In this document: one piece after another, positions 13,228 through 16,196 of the stretch
Position numbering within the stretch: the first letter of the stretch is position 1
Layout of the letters: each line of letters starts with the position of its first letter
The notes under the pieces: generated by a model
Databases searched by the model: none
Seen by the model: the letters and a program-made list of their open reading frames with translations, nothing else
Told to the model about the DNA's origin: nothing
Translations under genes and position numbers: made by a program
Source: DAOTEJ01 sp035454085
GTDB lineage: Bacteria > Pseudomonadota > Gammaproteobacteria > Burkholderiales > Burkholderiaceae_F
DNA: 16,196 nucleotides
Direction: 5' to 3'
Assembly (NCBI GenBank): GCA_035454085.1
Contig: DAOTEJ010000063.1
Location: forward strand, 1 to 16,196

Positions 13228-13893
13228 TCACACGGCAGCGGGTGGCGTGGCGGGGGGGGCGTTCGGCAGAGCCTCGAGCGGCCGGAAGATCCCGTGCGCC
13301 GCGTCGAGCACCAGCACGCGGCCGTCCTCGATCACGTAGTACCAGCCGTGCAGGGACAGCTGCCCCTGCTCGACGCGCCGCGCCACCATGGGATAGCTCA
13401 TCAGCCGCTCGAGCTGCAGCACGATGGAGCGCTGCTCGACGCGCCGTAGCGCCTCGGGCGAGGATTGCACCGGCAGCACGGCGTCGCGCGCCAGCGCGAG
13501 CCAGGCCTTGAGGTGATGCGCGTCCTCGGGCACCTCCTCGTACAGCGCCCGGATCGCTCCACAGTGACTGTGGCCGCACACCACGATGTTGTGCACCGCG
13601 AGCTGCAGCACGGCGAATTCGATCGCCGCGGCGGTGCCGTGGAATCCGGCCGACATGTCGGCCGGCGGTATGAAGGCCCCCACGTTGCGCGAGATGAACA
13701 GGTCCCCCGGCCCGCAGTCCATCAGCGCGTAGGGGACGATGCGCGAATCGGAGCAGCCGATGAACAGCGTCTTGGGCTGCTGGCCCTCGGCCACCAGCTT
13801 GCGGTAGGTGGACTCGAAGCGCGGGAAGAAGTGCTGCTCGAAGCGCGCCAGGCGCGACAGCAGGCCGTCGCCCTGGCTCTGCGCGTCGTTCAT
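13228..13893 (-). CDS. Beta-class carbonic anhydrase
   Basis: The 221-residue product interconverts carbon dioxide and bicarbonate. All features of the beta class are visible: GCSDSR (46-51) with zinc ligand Cys47 and the Asp49-Arg51 dyad, CGPGDLFISRNVGAFIPP (60-77), and NIVVCGHSHCGA (102-113) with zinc ligands His108 and Cys111. The C-terminal LSLHGWYYVIEDGRVLVLD (179-197) is also typical. There is no signal peptide, so it is cytoplasmic. The ATG at 13893 was chosen because the family begins just before the LLSRLARFEQHFFPRF segment; a longer upstream reading lies inside ppiC. It lies 13 bases after ppiC and is probably part of the nar transcript, an unusual place for such a gene. Confidence 0.96.
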   Translation of the reverse strand: MNDAQSQGDGLLSRLARFEQHFFPRFESTYRKLVAEGQQPKTLFIGCSDSRIVPYALMDCGPGDLFISRNVGAFIPPADMSAGFHGTAAAIEFAVLQLAVHNIVVCGHSHCGAIRALYEEVPEDAHHLKAWLALARDAVLPVQSSPEALRRVEQRSIVLQLERLMSYPMVARRVEQGQLSLHGWYYVIEDGRVLVLDAAHGIFRPLEALPNAPPATPPAAV

Positions 13894-13906
13894 GGTTCGG
13901 CCCCGG

Positions 13907-14704
13907 TCATTGCACCAGCGGGGTGTCGGCCTGATCGAGCGCCACGCCATCGACGCGCGCCTCGGCGGCCAGTACCTGCAGGTACTGCCGCAGGGCGGTG
14001 GCAAACGAGATCTGGCGCAGCGACTGCGCCACCGCGCCGCGCACCGCCTCGAACGCCGGCTGCACGCCCGGCTCGCGCGCCAGCACCTCGACCACGTGCA
14101 GGCCGAAGCGGCTGTGCACCAGGCGCGGGAGCACGCCGACGCCGAGCTGGCCAAAGACCTCGCGGGCGAATTCGGGCGCGCAATCGTCGCTGGTCAGCCA
14201 GCCCAGGGCGCCACCTTCGGCACCGCTGGGGCAGTTGGACAGCGTGCGTGCAGCGGCGCCAAAGCGGTCGCCGGCAGCGTCAGTGCCGCGAGTGCGCAGG
14301 TCGATCAGGCAGGCCTCGGCTCTCTGACGCAGCGCATTCACATCAACCCCGGGGGTCACCGCGAACAGGACGTGACGCAACTGAACCCGCTCGCCCACGG
14401 CATGACGCGCGGCGTGCGCGGCGAAGTGGCGGCGGCAGGCGTCCTCGGAGGGTTCCGGCAGGGCCAGCTCGCGCTCGAGCAGCGCCTCGATCGCCAGCGA
14501 GGCGGCCTCGCTGATCACGCCGCCGACGGGCGCCGGATCGTCGGCCGGCAGCAGGCCCGCCCCCATCGCCGCCTGGCGCAGCAACTCGGTGCAGGCGCGC
14601 TGGCGCAGCTCGCCGGCGTCGAGCAACTCGGCGGCGTGGTTCAGCGCAACCTCGTTGATCCGGGCGATTGCGGTGGCGGCCGCGACGGTGCCGGGCGCGC
14701 TCAT
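13907..14704 (-). CDS. Cytoplasmic PpiC/NifM-like parvulin isomerase of the nar operon
   Basis: The 265-residue product carries a parvulin (PpiC/NifM-type) peptidyl-prolyl isomerase domain at about residues 107-209: VQLRHVLFAVTPGVDV, GAEGGALGWLTSDDCAPEFAREVF and RLVHSRFGLHVVEVL. The N-terminal 100 residues are alpha-helical and resemble the NifM-type helper region. There is no signal peptide or membrane anchor, so it acts in the cytoplasm. The start overlaps the stop of narI in ATGA (14701-14704). A PpiC-type gene directly after narI is also known in Pseudomonas aeruginosa (PA3871). The likely role is folding or maturation of the nitrate reductase; this is inferred from context. Cys90, Cys132, Cys158 and Cys175 have no known role. 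Confidence 0.9.
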   Translation of the reverse strand: MSAPGTVAAATAIARINEVALNHAAELLDAGELRQRACTELLRQAAMGAGLLPADDPAPVGGVISEAASLAIEALLERELALPEPSEDACRRHFAAHAARHAVGERVQLRHVLFAVTPGVDVNALRQRAEACLIDLRTRGTDAAGDRFGAAARTLSNCPSGAEGGALGWLTSDDCAPEFAREVFGQLGVGVLPRLVHSRFGLHVVEVLAREPGVQPAFEAVRGAVAQSLRQISFATALRQYLQVLAAEARVDGVALDQADTPLVQ

Positions 14705-15426
14705 GCGGCGCTCCGCGGGCGGTTGTGATCGGCCGGGACGTTCAGGCGGCGCGCCCTGACCAGCTGGTAGGGACGGAAGACGTAGGCGATGGTCCCGAAG
14801 CCGCTCCACACATGCACCAGGCGGCTGAACGGGAAGAGCAGGAAGATCGTCATGCCCAGCAGCATGTGCACCAGGAAGTGCCAGGGGATGCCAATCAGCG
14901 GGGTCGCGTCGGGACGGAAGGTGGCGATGCCCTGCAGATAGGTGGCCAGGGTCAGCATGATCTGGGGATCCTTCACGTGGCTCAGCGAGGCCGGCAACGT
15001 GGCCAGCCCAAGGCTGAGCTGCACCCACAGGATGATCAGCACCGCCAGATCGGTGCGATGGCTGGTCAGGCGGATGCGCGGGTCGAACAGGCGGCGGTGC
15101 AGCAGCATGGTCAGGCCGATGAAGCAGATCAGGCCGGCAATGCCGCCGGCGACCACGGCGAGCAGCTGCTTTTGCTGGGCCGTCATCACGAGCTCGTAGA
15201 CCGAGTGCGGCGTGAGCTGGCCGAACAGGTGGCCGAAGAACAGGAACAGGATGCCGAAGTGGAACAGGTTGCTGCCCCAGCGCAGCTGCTTGGCGCGCAG
15301 CAGCTGCGAGGAGTCGCTCTTCCACGAGTACTGGTCGCGGTCGAAGCGCGCGAGGCTGCCCATCAGGAAAACCGCGAGGCAGATATACGGGTAGACGACG
15401 AAGAGGAAGTTGTAGAGCGTGCTCAT
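14701..15426 (-). CDS. narI: Respiratory nitrate reductase gamma subunit NarI
   Basis: The 241-residue product is the diheme cytochrome b membrane subunit of NarGHI, which oxidises quinol and passes electrons to NarH. Five hydrophobic helices are visible. The four heme-ligating histidines of Escherichia coli NarI are conserved at the same positions, His56, His66, His187 and His205, in HFGILFLFFGHLFG, FLVHMLLGMTIFL and RLVHVWSGF. The N-terminus MSTLYNFLFVVYPYICLAVFLMGSL and DQYSWKSDSSQLL are family-typical. AGGAG overlaps the narJ stop and lies eight bases upstream of the ATG. The stop overlaps the ppiC start. Confidence 0.98.
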   Translation of the reverse strand: MSTLYNFLFVVYPYICLAVFLMGSLARFDRDQYSWKSDSSQLLRAKQLRWGSNLFHFGILFLFFGHLFGQLTPHSVYELVMTAQQKQLLAVVAGGIAGLICFIGLTMLLHRRLFDPRIRLTSHRTDLAVLIILWVQLSLGLATLPASLSHVKDPQIMLTLATYLQGIATFRPDATPLIGIPWHFLVHMLLGMTIFLLFPFSRLVHVWSGFGTIAYVFRPYQLVRARRLNVPADHNRPRSAA

Positions 15427-15438
15427 GTGCGGGGCTCC

Positions 15439-16137
15439 TCAGGCAGCGCGTCGCGCGTGCGACGTCGCAGGGCGAACGAATTGGATCGGTTGCGGCTGGT
15501 CCGGCTTGCTCTGGCCGCGGCTGTCGCAGCCGCCGAAGGCCTCGGGCTCGGCCCAGGTCTCGTCGAGCGGTGGCTCGTCGGCCAGCGACACCGGCTCGAC
15601 CTTTTCGCCCGCCAGGTCGAGGACGGCGGCGAGCACGCTGGCGTAGCCGCTGTTGCGCTTGAGCAGCGCGCTGAAGATCGCGCGCACGATGTGCGCGGTC
15701 TCGCCCAGGAAGGCGCGCGCCGCGGCCGGCGGCTGCGTGCTGGCGAACTCCAGCACCACCGGCAGGTGGTCAGGGAACTCGCCCTCGGCCAGGTGCAGGC
15801 CCGCGTGCTCGTAGTTCTGCGTGAGGTCGATCATCGCCGGGCCGCGGTCGCGGCTGTCGCCGTGGATGTGCTCGAACAGGTGCAGCGCGGTCTGCCGGCT
15901 ACGGTCGAACAGGTCGACGTAATCGGCCTCGATGCGCAGCGCCGGCTGCGTGGCCAGCCGCGTGGCGAGCAGGTCGATCTCGTCGAGGCGGCTGGCGGGC
16001 AGCGCGGCCTCGGCGCGCAGCGCCGCGACGAGTTCGGGCAAGGCGGCGCGCAGCCCGGCATCCGGGTAGCGCAGCAGCCAGGCCAGCGCGCGCAGCGAAT
16101 GCGCCATCCGCGGGGCGGGGGTGTCAAAGAGGTTCAT
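15439..16137 (-). CDS. narJ: Nitrate reductase molybdenum cofactor assembly chaperone NarJ
   Basis: The 232-residue product is a TorD/NarJ-family chaperone that binds NarG and helps insert the molybdenum cofactor. Typical features are RALAWLLRYPDAGLRAALPEL (16-36), the family signature EADYVDLFDRSRQTALHLFEHIHGDSRDRGPAMIDL (about 70-105), and HLPVVLEFAS (123-132). The C-terminal 50 residues are rich in Glu and Pro and vary in the family. GGAGG at the end of narH lies seven bases before the ATG. It starts two bases after the stop of narH and ends 12 bases before narI. Confidence 0.97.
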   Translation of the reverse strand: MNLFDTPAPRMAHSLRALAWLLRYPDAGLRAALPELVAALRAEAALPASRLDEIDLLATRLATQPALRIEADYVDLFDRSRQTALHLFEHIHGDSRDRGPAMIDLTQNYEHAGLHLAEGEFPDHLPVVLEFASTQPPAAARAFLGETAHIVRAIFSALLKRNSGYASVLAAVLDLAGEKVEPVSLADEPPLDETWAEPEAFGGCDSRGQSKPDQPQPIQFVRPATSHARRAA

Positions 16138-16139
16138 GG

Positions 16140-16196
16140 CTAGACCTCCGCCTTGATCGGGATGGTGCGCTTCTTCTCGCTGCCGAACAGACTGGT
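16140..16196 (-). CDS. narH: Nitrate reductase beta subunit NarH, C-terminal end only
   Basis: The last 18 codons and a TAG stop are in the window; they read TSLFGSEKKRTIPIKAEV. The identification rests on position, two bases upstream of narJ in the conserved narGHJI order. The residues alone would not suffice. The rest of narH and narG should lie beyond the right edge. The iron-sulfur cluster motifs are not in the window. Confidence 0.75.
   Translation of the reverse strand, partial: TSLFGSEKKRTIPIKAEV

Noticed and set aside
13894..14154. N-terminal extension of the carbonic anhydrase
   Set aside because: The extension lies inside ppiC in another frame, is rich in Ser, Arg and Cys, and is not conserved. 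The ATG at 13893 gives a family-sized protein.
14705..15325. N-terminal extension of the PpiC protein across narI
   Set aside because: It overlaps narI, which has all four heme histidines in place. The ATGA overlap start at 14704 is the natural one.

Overview
This is a GC-rich, gene-dense stretch of a bacterial chromosome. It most likely comes from a betaproteobacterium of the order Burkholderiales. Three things point there: a Bug/TctC-type solute-binding protein, a yebC-purD operon, and a narGHJI nitrate reductase operon followed by a PpiC-type isomerase. No species call is justified. There are no rRNA, tRNA, CRISPR, insertion sequence or phage signs. A run of exactly 100 N (5896-5995) is a scaffold gap in a draft assembly.

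Layout. 1-846 (minus strand): the start of a small two-helix membrane protein, then a brnT-brnA toxin-antitoxin pair with a recognisable promoter and operator. 879-1865 (minus): a periplasmic Bug-family binding protein. 2027-3062 (plus): a nitroreductase-family flavoprotein and an FKBP-type prolyl isomerase. 3126-4623 (minus): pyridoxal kinase PdxY and a GNAT acetyltransferase. 4861-9097 (minus): yebC, purD, two half-size chromate transporters and rarD, in that transcription order, with tiny gaps or overlaps between the first four. 9228-11711 (plus): a YjgR/DUF853-type ATPase, a four-helix membrane protein and a small secreted protein predicted to begin with His-His once its signal peptide is removed. 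11742-16196 (minus): the end of narH, then narJ, narI, ppiC, a beta carbonic anhydrase, a hemerythrin-domain protein and the di-iron RIC protein (YtfE/ScdA type).

How the genes work together. The last block reads as an anaerobic nitrate respiration module. NarI and NarJ belong to the membrane nitrate reductase, and the PpiC protein probably helps fold it. The hemerythrin and RIC proteins fit handling and repair of nitric oxide damage made during nitrate or nitrite reduction. A degenerate FNR/Dnr-like box lies upstream of the RIC gene.

Most worth a second look: (1) the scaffold gap in the second chromate transporter gene is flanked by an identical 55-base repeat, and collapsing repeat plus gap restores one intact frame, so the gap is almost certainly an assembly artefact; (2) the pair at 10751-11711 resembles a CopC/CopD-like arrangement and may be an uncharacterised periplasmic metal system; (3) brnT probably starts at a leaderless GTG, with two operator palindromes one helical turn apart overlapping its promoter; (4) carbonic anhydrase, hemerythrin and RIC genes are attached to the nar operon.
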